Of a stretch of 64,000 nt of DNA, positions 26,380 to 34,258 are shown one piece after another. A program made the position numbers and the translations under genes. The stretch covers positions 248,001 through 312,000 of the forward strand of contig NZ_BJNY01000001.1 in NCBI RefSeq assembly GCF_006539925.1, read 5' to 3'. Source of the stretch: Glutamicibacter uratoxydans. Its GTDB lineage: Bacteria > Actinomycetota > Actinomycetes > Actinomycetales > Micrococcaceae. Position 1 is the stretch's first letter. Every line of letters starts with the position of its first letter. The notes beneath the pieces are model-generated. The model saw only the letters and a program-made list of their open reading frames with translations, had not been told where the DNA came from and ran no database searches.

Positions 26380-27348
26380 TTAGCCGTGCAGCTGCCGATA
26401 AGCGGTTCTGGCACCAGGATGCAGCGGCTGCCCTGCGGTGCTGATCAGCGATTGCGGGCTCAGGAACTGCATGCCGGCTGTTTGTTCCGGGATCAGTTCC
26501 TGCGCATGTTCCACCAGCATGCGGACAATTCTTCCTACTAGATCTTCGTCCAGGCTTTCGGACGCCATCAGCAGATTGGCAACGCCGATGCTTGAAGCCT
26601 CCGGAACTCGGGGGTAGGTGCCGCCGGGGATCGTCACGTGGTCGTACAGTCCTGGATAGCTTCTGCGCAAAGACTGGAGCACGTCGTTGAGATTCATCAG
26701 CCGCAGGTCGACGTGCCGGGCGAGCTCCGCGACTCCACGTACCGGCATGCCACCGAAAAGGAAGAGCGCATCAATGTCGCCGCTTTTCAAGGCCTCCAAT
26801 CCATCGGCATAGCCGAGTTTGACTTCTTCCGGCGGCCTGGCGGCGGTGGGCAGCCCGGCCGCTTTGAGGATCCTTTGCCCTGTCACCCAGGTCCCGGACC
26901 CTGCCGCTCCAGTTCCGATGCGGCGTCCAGCCAGATCATCAAGTGTGAAGATTCTGGACTCGGCACGGGAAATGCAGTGGAAGTAGTTTTGGTACACCCT
27001 GCCCAGGGCCACCGGCTTGCTGCCATGGCCATCCTGGCGATACTGCGCGACGGTGTCCGCCAATGCCAATGACAACTGGGCGTCGCCGCTGGCCAGCATA
27101 TTCAGGTTCTGCACGCTCGCTTCAGTGGCGATGGCCCGTGAAGTTTTCGCGATTCCGTGACGAACGAGAGCCAGCGACAATAGGGTCGCGAATTCAAAAT
27201 AGACTCCACCTTCTTCACCTGCCGCGATGTTCAGTTCGTCCGCTGAATGGGCGCTGCATCCGCCGAAGGCAACAGGAGCGGCCACAGCAAGCGGCAGTCC
27301 CAGCGACCATTTGAGCACGGTCCTTCGGGACAGTTTCGAGCTACTCAT
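26380..27348 (-). CDS. TAXI family solute-binding lipoprotein
   Basis: 322 residues of the TAXI group of TRAP-type binding proteins. The N-terminus has a twin-arginine motif SRRTVLKW, a hydrophobic stretch and a lipobox FGGC, so export by Tat and lipid anchoring are likely. The family core GEEGGVYFEFATLL and GAAGSGTWVTG follow. The ATG at 27348 is chosen for GGGAG upstream and overlaps the kinase gene by eight bases. No TRAP membrane subunit is present nearby, suggesting a sensory rather than transport role; known TAXI proteins bind glutamate or dicarboxylates. Confidence 0.88.
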   Translation of the reverse strand: MSSSKLSRRTVLKWSLGLPLAVAAPVAFGGCSAHSADELNIAAGEEGGVYFEFATLLSLALVRHGIAKTSRAIATEASVQNLNMLASGDAQLSLALADTVAQYRQDGHGSKPVALGRVYQNYFHCISRAESRIFTLDDLAGRRIGTGAAGSGTWVTGQRILKAAGLPTAARPPEEVKLGYADGLEALKSGDIDALFLFGGMPVRGVAELARHVDLRLMNLNDVLQSLRRSYPGLYDHVTIPGGTYPRVPEASSIGVANLLMASESLDEDLVGRIVRMLVEHAQELIPEQTAGMQFLSPQSLISTAGQPLHPGARTAYRQLHG

Positions 27349-28780
27349 CGTTTGCTCCCGCCGCAACAGACGCTTGGCCCCGTGGAAGCTGCAGGGCTGC
27401 GCGCAGTCCTCCGCCAACAGCATTCTCGACGCTCAGCGTTCCCTTATTCGCCTTGGCCAAACTCTGAACGATAGCCATGCCAAGTCCTGTGCCCGCGATC
27501 TGCCCGGCTGGCTCGGCTCTCCAGTACCTTCGCGAGACCAGGGCAAGGTCTGGCTCGGGCAGGCCCTTCCCGTGATCGCGAATCGCAATTTCTACGGTTC
27601 GAGAAGCAGCCGTCAATTCAAGTTCTATGGGAGCGCCGGCGGCATATTTCAGTGCGTTCGAGATCAGTTCTTCAAGCATCATTTGAAGTTCATATTCATT
27701 GCATTCAACGTAGATTTCGTCGGGCTCTTGCTGTGGAATCTTGAGCAGCAGCGGCGTCTTGAGCTGAGCCGCCCGAGCGGTATGCCGCTCGATCTCATCT
27801 CTCAGCATGGCCGCCGCTGGCAACGAAGCCGTCTGCGTTTCTACAGTCTGTGCGTTGGAATACGAGTTTGCTTCCGACACCCGATGCTCGGCGCTGGCCA
27901 GAAGCAGCACAGAATCAATCAAGTTTTCCATCCTCCGCAGCTCTTTCTCGACTGCTGCGACTTCGCCGCTGAGAGCCTGTGCTCCCAAGCGCATCTTCAG
28001 CAGATCCACGCGCAGCCTCAATGCGGCGATGGGATTGCGCAGCTGGTGGGAAGTCTCAGCGATCAGTTCCCGCTGCTGCTCCAAGCTGTCGGTGACCGAC
28101 TGCGCCATCTGGCCAAAGGAGCGCGACAGCGCCCTCAGCTCGGGCGGGCCGGCTGCCTGCAGCGGGCGGGGCTTCTGGGTGCGAGCCAATTCAGAAACTG
28201 CCCGGATCAGCTGCTGGACGGGCCGCAATACCCAGGTTGAAAGGCGGTCAGCCAAAAGCAGCAGTCCAGCGCAGGCGCTGAGCGTCGCGATGACAACAAT
28301 TGACCAGCCGCGCAGGATGGTGCTTCGAGCCGGCTCCAGATTGGCTTGCAGAATCACGGAGCCAAGTACTTGTGTTGCGTCTCCAAACGGCCTGGCAAGC
28401 ACTGCCGTAGAGCTGCTGAATGGGCTGATGTCCTGAAGTTCGGTCTGTTCCAGATTGATGCTCGCATCCCGCATGGCGGTGCTCACCACCGGATCGAGCG
28501 GATCGATATTCCCCGAGGACAGCTGTCTTCCGCCGATGTTGATGATCAGGCCTTCATTGAACAGTTCGCTATAGGTGTCCATCTCCAGCTGAAGCGCGCC
28601 GATATCCAAGGGATCGTTGTCGAAGCTTGCCAACTGGACGAATCGGTTCATTGCGGCAAGCCTGGAAAGCTGAACGTCCTGGGTAGTCGTGCTGCTGATG
28701 CTGCGCAGCAGCAAGACCGACAAAATTACCGCAATAAAGCACAGCAAGGCGCCTAGGACGGCCAAGACGCGCAATCTCAT
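27341..28780 (-). CDS. Sensor histidine kinase
   Basis: 479 residues. Two membrane helices (about 4-28 and 155-182) flank an extracytoplasmic domain of about 125 residues. HAMP follows, then the H-box AETSHQLRNPIAAL, N-box ELISNALKYA, IRDHGKGLP and GTGLGMAIV, all intact, so it should be an active kinase. It overlaps the response-regulator gene by four bases (ATGA) and the TAXI gene by eight. The arrangement resembles TctD-TctE, where a solute-binding protein reports to the kinase. Confidence 0.92.
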   Translation of the reverse strand: MRLRVLAVLGALLCFIAVILSVLLLRSISSTTTQDVQLSRLAAMNRFVQLASFDNDPLDIGALQLEMDTYSELFNEGLIINIGGRQLSSGNIDPLDPVVSTAMRDASINLEQTELQDISPFSSSTAVLARPFGDATQVLGSVILQANLEPARSTILRGWSIVVIATLSACAGLLLLADRLSTWVLRPVQQLIRAVSELARTQKPRPLQAAGPPELRALSRSFGQMAQSVTDSLEQQRELIAETSHQLRNPIAALRLRVDLLKMRLGAQALSGEVAAVEKELRRMENLIDSVLLLASAEHRVSEANSYSNAQTVETQTASLPAAAMLRDEIERHTARAAQLKTPLLLKIPQQEPDEIYVECNEYELQMMLEELISNALKYAAGAPIELELTAASRTVEIAIRDHGKGLPEPDLALVSRRYWRAEPAGQIAGTGLGMAIVQSLAKANKGTLSVENAVGGGLRAALQLPRGQASVAAGANDE

Positions 28781-29442
28781 GGGCTGGGAACTTCTAGACG
28801 GTAGCCGACGCCTCGAACGTTGATGATCATCCCGGGGGTCTCAAGCTTCGACCGCAGGCCGGTGAGGTGGACATCCAGCGACCTGGAAACCGCGACGAAT
28901 GCGTCGCCCCACAGCGAATCCAGAATCTGTTCGCGAGTCACCACAGATCCTGCATGTCGCGCCAAGAGGGTGAGCAGATCAAATTCTTTGGCAGTGAGCC
29001 CGAGGCTGCGTTCCTTGATGAATGCTTCACGCTTGTCGACGTCGATGCGCAATTGCCCCAGCTGCAGGTTGTTTGCGTCTTCGGTTTGCACCAGTGCCCG
29101 GCGGGCCACCGCTTCGATCCGCGCCATCAGAACTGCCAGGCCGATGGGCTTAATCAGGTAGTCGTCGGCGCCGAGGCGCAGACCGCGCACAACACTGCGT
29201 TCATCGTTTCGGGCGGTCAAGATGATCACCGGCGCATCGGTCACCAGACGCAGCTTGCGCAGCACCTCAAGCCCGTCAAGATCTGGAAGCCCAAGATCCA
29301 AAAGGATCATTTGGGCCGCCTGATGCTGGAGCAGTGCATCCGCTCCGCGCGCAACCCGGAACGCCTGGTGTCCAGAAGCCGTTACCGCATCCACCAGGGC
29401 GCCTGCCACTGCGTCATCATCTTCAATGATCATGAGCTGCAC
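28777..29442 (-). CDS. OmpR/PhoB-family response regulator
   Basis: 221 residues: receiver domain with acidic pocket IIEDDD and the phospho-acceptor aspartate in LLDLGLPDLDG, then a winged-helix DNA-binding domain from about 125 (LTAKEFDLLTLLARH; DVHLTGLRSKL). The start is GTG at 29442. It is first in the leftward unit and divergent from the Nramp-like gene across 254 bp, so it probably acts on that intergenic region. Confidence 0.93.
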   Translation of the reverse strand: MQLMIIEDDDAVAGALVDAVTASGHQAFRVARGADALLQHQAAQMILLDLGLPDLDGLEVLRKLRLVTDAPVIILTARNDERSVVRGLRLGADDYLIKPIGLAVLMARIEAVARRALVQTEDANNLQLGQLRIDVDKREAFIKERSLGLTAKEFDLLTLLARHAGSVVTREQILDSLWGDAFVAVSRSLDVHLTGLRSKLETPGMIINVRGVGYRLEVPSP

Positions 29443-29696
29443 GAGTACATCCTTGGTTTTCCGGGGCCTTCATCGAACTAACGCTAACAGTCTAATAGTC
29501 CTAGTCTTCAGTGTTTCTCGCACTTACCTAAGACAGTGTTAGTTCTCCGCACCGGGCTTGGAAGTAATGCACGTCACCCATAGATTCGAAGGAGTACTTG
29601 CCCCGCGCCCTGCTCGATGACGAGCCAGCCGGCCGGGAGAATATATGGCGGCTCTGCGAAGGATGCCTGCCAAACTCGCATCGTGGAGGATGGAAA

Positions 29697-30977
29697 ATGT
29701 CTGAGACAACTCAGCAGCTCAATGTTGACAGGGACGGGGGCCGGCCTCCGAAGTGGAAGATTGTCGGCCCCGGCCTTGTGGTGGCGGCAACCGGTGTTGG
29801 CGCAGCCGATATGGTTGCGACTCTCGTTGCCGGCAGCCAGTACGGCTACGCGCTTCTGTGGGCGGTGATTCTCGGCGTTATCCTGAAAATCGTGCTCGTT
29901 GAGGGCGCCGGACGCTACACCTTGGCCACCGGGAAGACGATTTTCGAGGGCTGGAAGACCCTGGGCCCTTGGACTACCTGGTACTTCGGCCCCTACATCA
30001 TCATCTGGGGCTTCGTGTATGGCGCCACCGCAATGAGCTCCGCCGCCATGCCGTTGGCGGCGCTGTTCCCTGCACTGGATCTGAAGATCTGGGCTGTCAT
30101 CATGGGCCTGTTAGGCTTCGTGCTGGTCTGGTTTGGAAAGTACAACTTCTTCGAGAAGATCACCGCAGTGCTCGTGGGCATCATGTTCGTCACCGTGGTC
30201 GGCTTGGCGTTCATCGCCGTGCCCAATATCCCCGAGATGTTCAAGGGCCTGATCCCGATGATCCCCGAAGGCGGCGTGGTCTACACCCTGGCGCTGGCCG
30301 GCGGCGTGGGCGGAACCATCACCTTGGCGGCCTATGGATACTGGCTGCGTGAAAAGGGCTGGTACACCCCGAAGTGGATGCGCGTGATGCGCATTGACAA
30401 CACCATGGCCTATGTCATGACCGGTATTTTTGTGATCGCGATGCTGATCGTCGGCGCCGAAGTGGTGCGCGCCGCCGGCGTTGCCATCTCCGGCGGCGAC
30501 AAGGGCCTGCTGGAGCTCGCCGATGTGCTGCGCGAGCGCTACGGAGTTGTGGTCGGCAATGGATTCCTGGTTGGCTTCTGGGCCGCCTCCTTCTCCTCGA
30601 TCATCGGCGTGTGGAATGGCGTGTCATTGATGTTTGCCGACTTCTGGGGCCATATGCGCAAGAAGCCTGCCAACCATCCGGACACCATGACCGGCGGAAA
30701 GTACTTCAAGTTCTATGTCCTGTGGCTGACTTTCCCACCAATGGTGTTGTTCCTGCTGGACAAGCCGATCGCACTGATCCTGGCCTACGGCGTACTGGGT
30801 GCATTGTTCATGCCGTTCCTGGCAGTCACATTGCTTGGACTGCTTAATGGTCGTCGCATTCCGAAGGAATGGGCCAACCGCCTGCATACAAACATCGCGC
30901 TGGCCATCACCGCGATCCTGTTCATCATTCTCGGCGGGCAGCAGCTGTGGAAGGCAGTGGCGCCGTTGTTCGCCTAA
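29697..30977 (+). CDS. Nramp-fold transporter lacking metal-site motifs
   Basis: 426 residues with about eleven membrane helices and clear overall Nramp similarity. The canonical helix-1 DPGN is replaced by GVGAADM, and the helix-6 MPH motif by GGVGGT, so manganese or iron transport should not be assumed. B. subtilis YcsG, an Nramp homologue in the 5-oxoproline operon, shows that such proteins can be tied to organic substrates. The ATG at 29697 has GGAGG 7 bases upstream. It is divergent from the two-component-TAXI unit and ends in a strong terminator. Confidence 0.85.
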   Translation: MSETTQQLNVDRDGGRPPKWKIVGPGLVVAATGVGAADMVATLVAGSQYGYALLWAVILGVILKIVLVEGAGRYTLATGKTIFEGWKTLGPWTTWYFGPYIIIWGFVYGATAMSSAAMPLAALFPALDLKIWAVIMGLLGFVLVWFGKYNFFEKITAVLVGIMFVTVVGLAFIAVPNIPEMFKGLIPMIPEGGVVYTLALAGGVGGTITLAAYGYWLREKGWYTPKWMRVMRIDNTMAYVMTGIFVIAMLIVGAEVVRAAGVAISGGDKGLLELADVLRERYGVVVGNGFLVGFWAASFSSIIGVWNGVSLMFADFWGHMRKKPANHPDTMTGGKYFKFYVLWLTFPPMVLFLLDKPIALILAYGVLGALFMPFLAVTLLGLLNGRRIPKEWANRLHTNIALAITAILFIILGGQQLWKAVAPLFA

Positions 30978-30997
30978 CTAAATTTCATAAGTCAGAG

Positions 30998-31050
30998 GAA
31001 CGGCAGCCGGCTTCCACACCAAACGAGTGGAAACCGGCTGCCGTTCTTTT
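30998..31050 (+). terminator. Intrinsic terminator of the Nramp-like gene
   Basis: Arms 30998-31017 and 31027-31046 pair over 20 bases with one mismatch, followed by TTTT. Confidence 0.88.
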
Positions 31051-31090
31051 GCGATTTTCCAGCGGGATGAAAGCCGACGAAAATGAGATC

Positions 31091-31726
31091 ATGCAGATTC
31101 AACGAATTGGTATTCTCGGAGCCGGGCGGGCAGGCACCGCGCTGGCGCGAGTGGCCGCACTGTGCGGAATCGACGTCAACATTGCCTCTACTCGGACGCC
31201 CCAAATGATGAAGTACCATCTGGCCCAATATGCACCGCAGGCCCGGGCCGTATCTGCCGAAGAGATTGCTTCCGGAGTTGATGCAGTAGTTCTAATGGTG
31301 CCCCAAGAGGAACTGGATGACGTTGACGCAGAGTCGTTCGGTCAGAGCATTCTGATTGACGCCACCAACCGTTGGCAGGAAGAACCGCTGCCGCAGTGGT
31401 TCGAAGAAGGTCTAGCCTCAGGCTTATCCAGCAGCGAAGTCATTGCGCTGCGCTTCTCCCCCGCCCGCGTGGTCAAGGCGTTCAATCACATCAGCCATTG
31501 GGATCTGGACGCTGACCGCACTGCGAGGACTTCCGGACAACGCGCCTTGGCCGTCGCTTCGGATGATAGCGCTGCGGCTGAGCTCGTTGCGGAGTTGACC
31601 AAACGGTTGGGTTTCAGACCCCTCGTTTTGCGGTCGCTAAAGGCAGGAAGAATCTTGGAACCTGGCGGCCCGGTGTTCAACGAGGTTTTGGGCTACGAGG
31701 AACTTGAGCGTTTAACACGGACGTAG
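31091..31726 (+). CDS. NAD(P)-binding oxidoreductase, F420:NADP reductase-like
   Basis: 211 residues with an N-terminal Rossmann motif, GILGAGRAGTALARVA, and VVLMVPQEE in the second half, matching the NADP oxidoreductase/F420-dependent family. KAFNHISHWDLD and a C-terminal LEPGGPVFNEV complete the fold. The actual cofactor and substrate are unknown. ATG at 31091 is chosen by homology; the ribosome site is weak and an ATG at 31067 is an alternative. Confidence 0.75.
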   Translation: MQIQRIGILGAGRAGTALARVAALCGIDVNIASTRTPQMMKYHLAQYAPQARAVSAEEIASGVDAVVLMVPQEELDDVDAESFGQSILIDATNRWQEEPLPQWFEEGLASGLSSSEVIALRFSPARVVKAFNHISHWDLDADRTARTSGQRALAVASDDSAAAELVAELTKRLGFRPLVLRSLKAGRILEPGGPVFNEVLGYEELERLTRT

Positions 31727-31828
31727 ATGCAATTGGTTATCGTCTAGATTGCAACTTCCCAGGTTTCCATTGTCCGGCGTTTCGATATTCTGTGGCCCGC
31801 CTCCCAAGACATCAACGGAATCTTCCTT

Positions 31829-31868
31829 AAATTCTGTGAGGCTGAACAAAATTCTGTGACACTGAACA
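31829..31868. repeat. Tandem direct repeat, two 20-bp units
   Basis: AAATTCTGTGAGGCTGAACA (31829-31848) is followed directly by AAATTCTGTGACACTGAACA (31849-31868), 18 of 20 bases identical. A period of 20 bp is close to two helical turns, as in arrays of protein-binding sites. It could also be the end of a decayed mobile element. Confidence 0.7.
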
Positions 31869-31964
31869 CGAAAATCAAGAAAAAATGTGCGTAACTACTA
31901 ATCAACCTCCAATTTTCCGCGTAATCTCGGGAAAAATGCCCTCGATCCATCCAGTGGCAGCCGA

Positions 31965-31994
31965 TTGGTATTCGAGAGAATCCGATGGTAAAGT
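31965..31994 (+). promoter_or_regulatory. Candidate promoter of tRNA-Leu
   Basis: TTGGTA (31965-31970) and TAAAGT (31989-31994) are separated by 18 bases; transcription would start about 38 bases before the tRNA. Confidence 0.4.
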
Positions 31995-32038
31995 TTTACT
32001 TCGTTGCCAGCGATAACAACGCGAACAACAAACAACCT

Positions 32039-32123
32039 GCGCGGGTGGCGGAATAGGTAGACGCGCCAGCTTGAGGTGCTGGTCCTCGCTTAGAGGGTAG
32101 GGGTTCAAGTCCCCTTTCGCGCA
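32039..32123 (+). tRNA. tRNA-Leu (anticodon GAG)
   Basis: An 85-base cloverleaf of class II with a long variable arm. The acceptor arms GCGCGGG and TTCGCGC pair with two G-U pairs. The anticodon stem CCAGC/GCTGG encloses TTGAGGT, giving anticodon GAG for CUC and CUU codons. The T-arm is GGGGTTCAAGTCCCC. CCA is not encoded. A terminator follows at 32129. Confidence 0.95.
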
Positions 32124-32128
32124 CAGGT

Positions 32129-32164
32129 AAACCCCTGATTGACTAGAGTCTTTCAGGGGTTTTT
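32129..32164 (+). terminator. Intrinsic terminator after tRNA-Leu
   Basis: AAACCCCTGA (32129-32138) pairs with TCAGGGGTTT (32153-32162), ending in a run of five T. Confidence 0.88.
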
Positions 32165-32335
32165 GCTATCTGAATCTAAAAGGTCGAGAGGCAGACCTAG
32201 CTCATGCGCCTGTGGGTGGTTGAAGCTGAAATTCCCCCTAGGACGCAAGAGGGCTCCACTGGTTCCGAATTGGTAGCATCAAATAGGGCTGAACAAGCCG
32301 CCATAGCCAACAGTTTCAATTTCTTCGGAGCTTCG

Positions 32336-33526
32336 ATGCGAATCGCCATGCTTTCCCTCCACACCTCCCCCATGCAGCAGCCTGGATCTGGTGATGCAGG
32401 GGGCATGAATGTTTACATTCAAAACCTCTCCTTTGCCCTCGGAGCCTTGGGCCATGAAGTGCACATGGTGACTCGCAGCGCTGGACCAACAGAGTCGCAG
32501 CAAGTTGCCGAAGGCGTATGGATGCACCATGTCCAGGTCGCCGCAAACCAGAATTTGAGCAAGGAGCAGCTGCCGCAGATCATCGATCCTGCAGCTGCCG
32601 CCATCGCCGAGCATCTGCAGGGAATCAAGATTGACGTCATCCATGCACATTATTGGCTGTCAGGCATGGTGGGGCTCCAGCTCGCAACAGTGTTCCATGC
32701 ACCGTTGATCGTTTCGATGCATACTTCGGCCGCAGCTAAAGAGCATGAATCAGGCATCGCCGAGCCAGCACTGCGCAAGGACGCTGAAACCCTGCTGCTC
32801 AACCAGGCCAACAGAATTGTCGCTAATACGCCGGTGGAATCCTCGCAATTGCAAAAGTTCTACGGCGTAGACAAGTCGAATCTCGACGTCGTCCTTCCGG
32901 GCGTAAATCATCGAGTATTCCACCCGGATCAGGACAAGCTCTGCAGGCCGCTGGGCGCAGATGACCTGCATCTGGTGTATGCCGGAAGGCTCCAGCCGCT
33001 GAAGGGTGCGCACCTGCTGCTCAAAGCCGTCGGAGCAGCCCGCAGGCAACATCCGGAACTGAGGATCACCGCATCCCTGTTCGGTGCGGCTTCCGGCAGC
33101 GCCGACTACGACCTCGATCAGCTCTGCGAGCGTGAAGGGATCGAAGACGTGGTGCGCTTCTTCGGTCCCCAGGAGCCTGCACAGTTGGCAGCAGTCTTCG
33201 CGAATGCCGATGTCGTTGCCGTGCCTTCGCTGTCTGAAACTTTCGGCTTGGTAGCTGCCGAGGCCCAGGCCTGCGGTACGCCGGTCATTGCCAATGCAGT
33301 GGGCGGGCTGAGCTATGCCGTGAACGATGGAGCATCCGGCTGGCTCATCCCGGAGCCAAATTCTTCATTGTGGGCGCAGAAGCTTATTCACTTGGCACAG
33401 CATCCGGAAATCGTGACTCAAGCAGGACATGATGCGCTTGAGCATTCGGGCGCTTTCACTTGGGAGCGTGCGGCGGTGGAGACTTTGGCCAGCTACCGGA
33501 TTTCCCAATCTGCGCTGCTCGGCTAA
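32336..33526 (+). CDS. mshA: D-inositol-3-phosphate glycosyltransferase MshA
   Basis: First enzyme of mycothiol synthesis: it transfers N-acetylglucosamine to 1-L-inositol 1-phosphate. The 396-residue GT4 protein shows SGDAGGMNVYI near the N-terminus, HAHYWLSG, SMHTSAAAKE, LVYAGRLQPLKG at the start of the C-terminal domain, and the donor-binding ETFGLVAAEAQACGTPV. The ATG at 32336 has GGAG 6 bases upstream. An upstream in-frame ATG at 32204 would add an unrelated leader. Confidence 0.93.
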   Translation: MRIAMLSLHTSPMQQPGSGDAGGMNVYIQNLSFALGALGHEVHMVTRSAGPTESQQVAEGVWMHHVQVAANQNLSKEQLPQIIDPAAAAIAEHLQGIKIDVIHAHYWLSGMVGLQLATVFHAPLIVSMHTSAAAKEHESGIAEPALRKDAETLLLNQANRIVANTPVESSQLQKFYGVDKSNLDVVLPGVNHRVFHPDQDKLCRPLGADDLHLVYAGRLQPLKGAHLLLKAVGAARRQHPELRITASLFGAASGSADYDLDQLCEREGIEDVVRFFGPQEPAQLAAVFANADVVAVPSLSETFGLVAAEAQACGTPVIANAVGGLSYAVNDGASGWLIPEPNSSLWAQKLIHLAQHPEIVTQAGHDALEHSGAFTWERAAVETLASYRISQSALLG

Positions 33527-33703
33527 TTAGCAGGTGAAGTCCTTTAACCCGCCAATCAGCATTCAAATCAGATCCATAACTAGCGGTGATAGCGTGGATT
33601 GTGAAGGCTGGCGTCCAGCCTTTGCCGCTTCGTATTTCCCGCCGTGCCGCCATTTCGATACAGGTGGCGTATGGCGACGAATAGCAATAACGAAAGAACA
33701 TCA

Positions 33704-34195
33704 ATGAGTTCAAGCTTCAATTCAACACTGTCGAACTCACCAGCAGCTCCAGAACCGGTGCCCAATGCCGTCAAGGCAGGAGTGGCCATAGGCTTCTTCT
33801 GCATTGTCGCCGGCGGATTAGTTTCCGCCGTGACCGGACCTTTGGATTTGGCCAAGGGCAGCTGGACTGCGGCCTATCTGGTTCTCGTGGCAGGACTCGT
33901 CCAGTACGTTATTTCCATGCAGGAGCGCTTCCTCCAAGCACCGGCGCGCAACAATTCGTCCCTGTGGGCTAGAACGCTGTTGTGGACCGGCGGAAACATC
34001 ATGGTCCTTACCGGCGCACTCCTGGAGTTCCAGGCGCTTATTCTCATCGGCGGTCTCGCCTTGATTGCAGTGCTGGTCCTGGCTCTGCTGCACACCAAGG
34101 GCGCGAAACGCGCCGGGCTGGCGTGGTGCGCTCGCATCATCTATCTGGTCGTGATCCTCAGCGTGCCCGTAGGACTATTCCTCGCCCAGCGCTAA
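33704..34195 (+). CDS. Four-helix integral membrane protein, unknown function
   Basis: 163 residues: a polar Ser/Pro-rich N-terminal tail, then four hydrophobic segments separated by short loops, the last pair near the C-terminus. No recognised motif. ATG at 33704 follows GAAAG; an ATG at 33671 after AGGTGG is equally possible and would add eleven residues. It is convergent with htdX and shares its strong bidirectional terminator. Confidence 0.7.
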   Translation: MSSSFNSTLSNSPAAPEPVPNAVKAGVAIGFFCIVAGGLVSAVTGPLDLAKGSWTAAYLVLVAGLVQYVISMQERFLQAPARNNSSLWARTLLWTGGNIMVLTGALLEFQALILIGGLALIAVLVLALLHTKGAKRAGLAWCARIIYLVVILSVPVGLFLAQR

Positions 34196-34202
34196 CAGCT
34201 GA

Positions 34203-34251
34203 GGCAAAGCAAAAGGTGGATCGTTCTGAACGATCCACCTTTTGCTTTGCC
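34203..34251. terminator. Bidirectional terminator, 23-bp perfect stem
   Basis: Arms 34203-34225 and 34229-34251 pair without mismatch around a 3-base loop; A-runs and T-runs inside the stem make it suitable for both directions. It separates the membrane protein gene from htdX. Confidence 0.9.
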
Positions 34252-34258
34252 ATCAGGA

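Larger units (their letters stand above)
31727..32038. other. 312-bp AT-richer intergenic region before tRNA-Leu
   Basis: No gene. It contains three copies of ATTCTGTG (31787, 31831, 31851), two of them inside a 20-bp tandem repeat, and a candidate promoter for the tRNA. It is richer in A and T than its surroundings. Confidence 0.5.

Noticed and set aside
29580-29696. Possible yybP-ykoY-like manganese riboswitch before the Nramp-like gene (GGAGTA and GCCTGCCAAAC segments)
   Set aside because: The spacing and flanking stems do not match the known motif well, and the protein lacks metal-binding residues. A covariance-model search would decide; a high score would support it.
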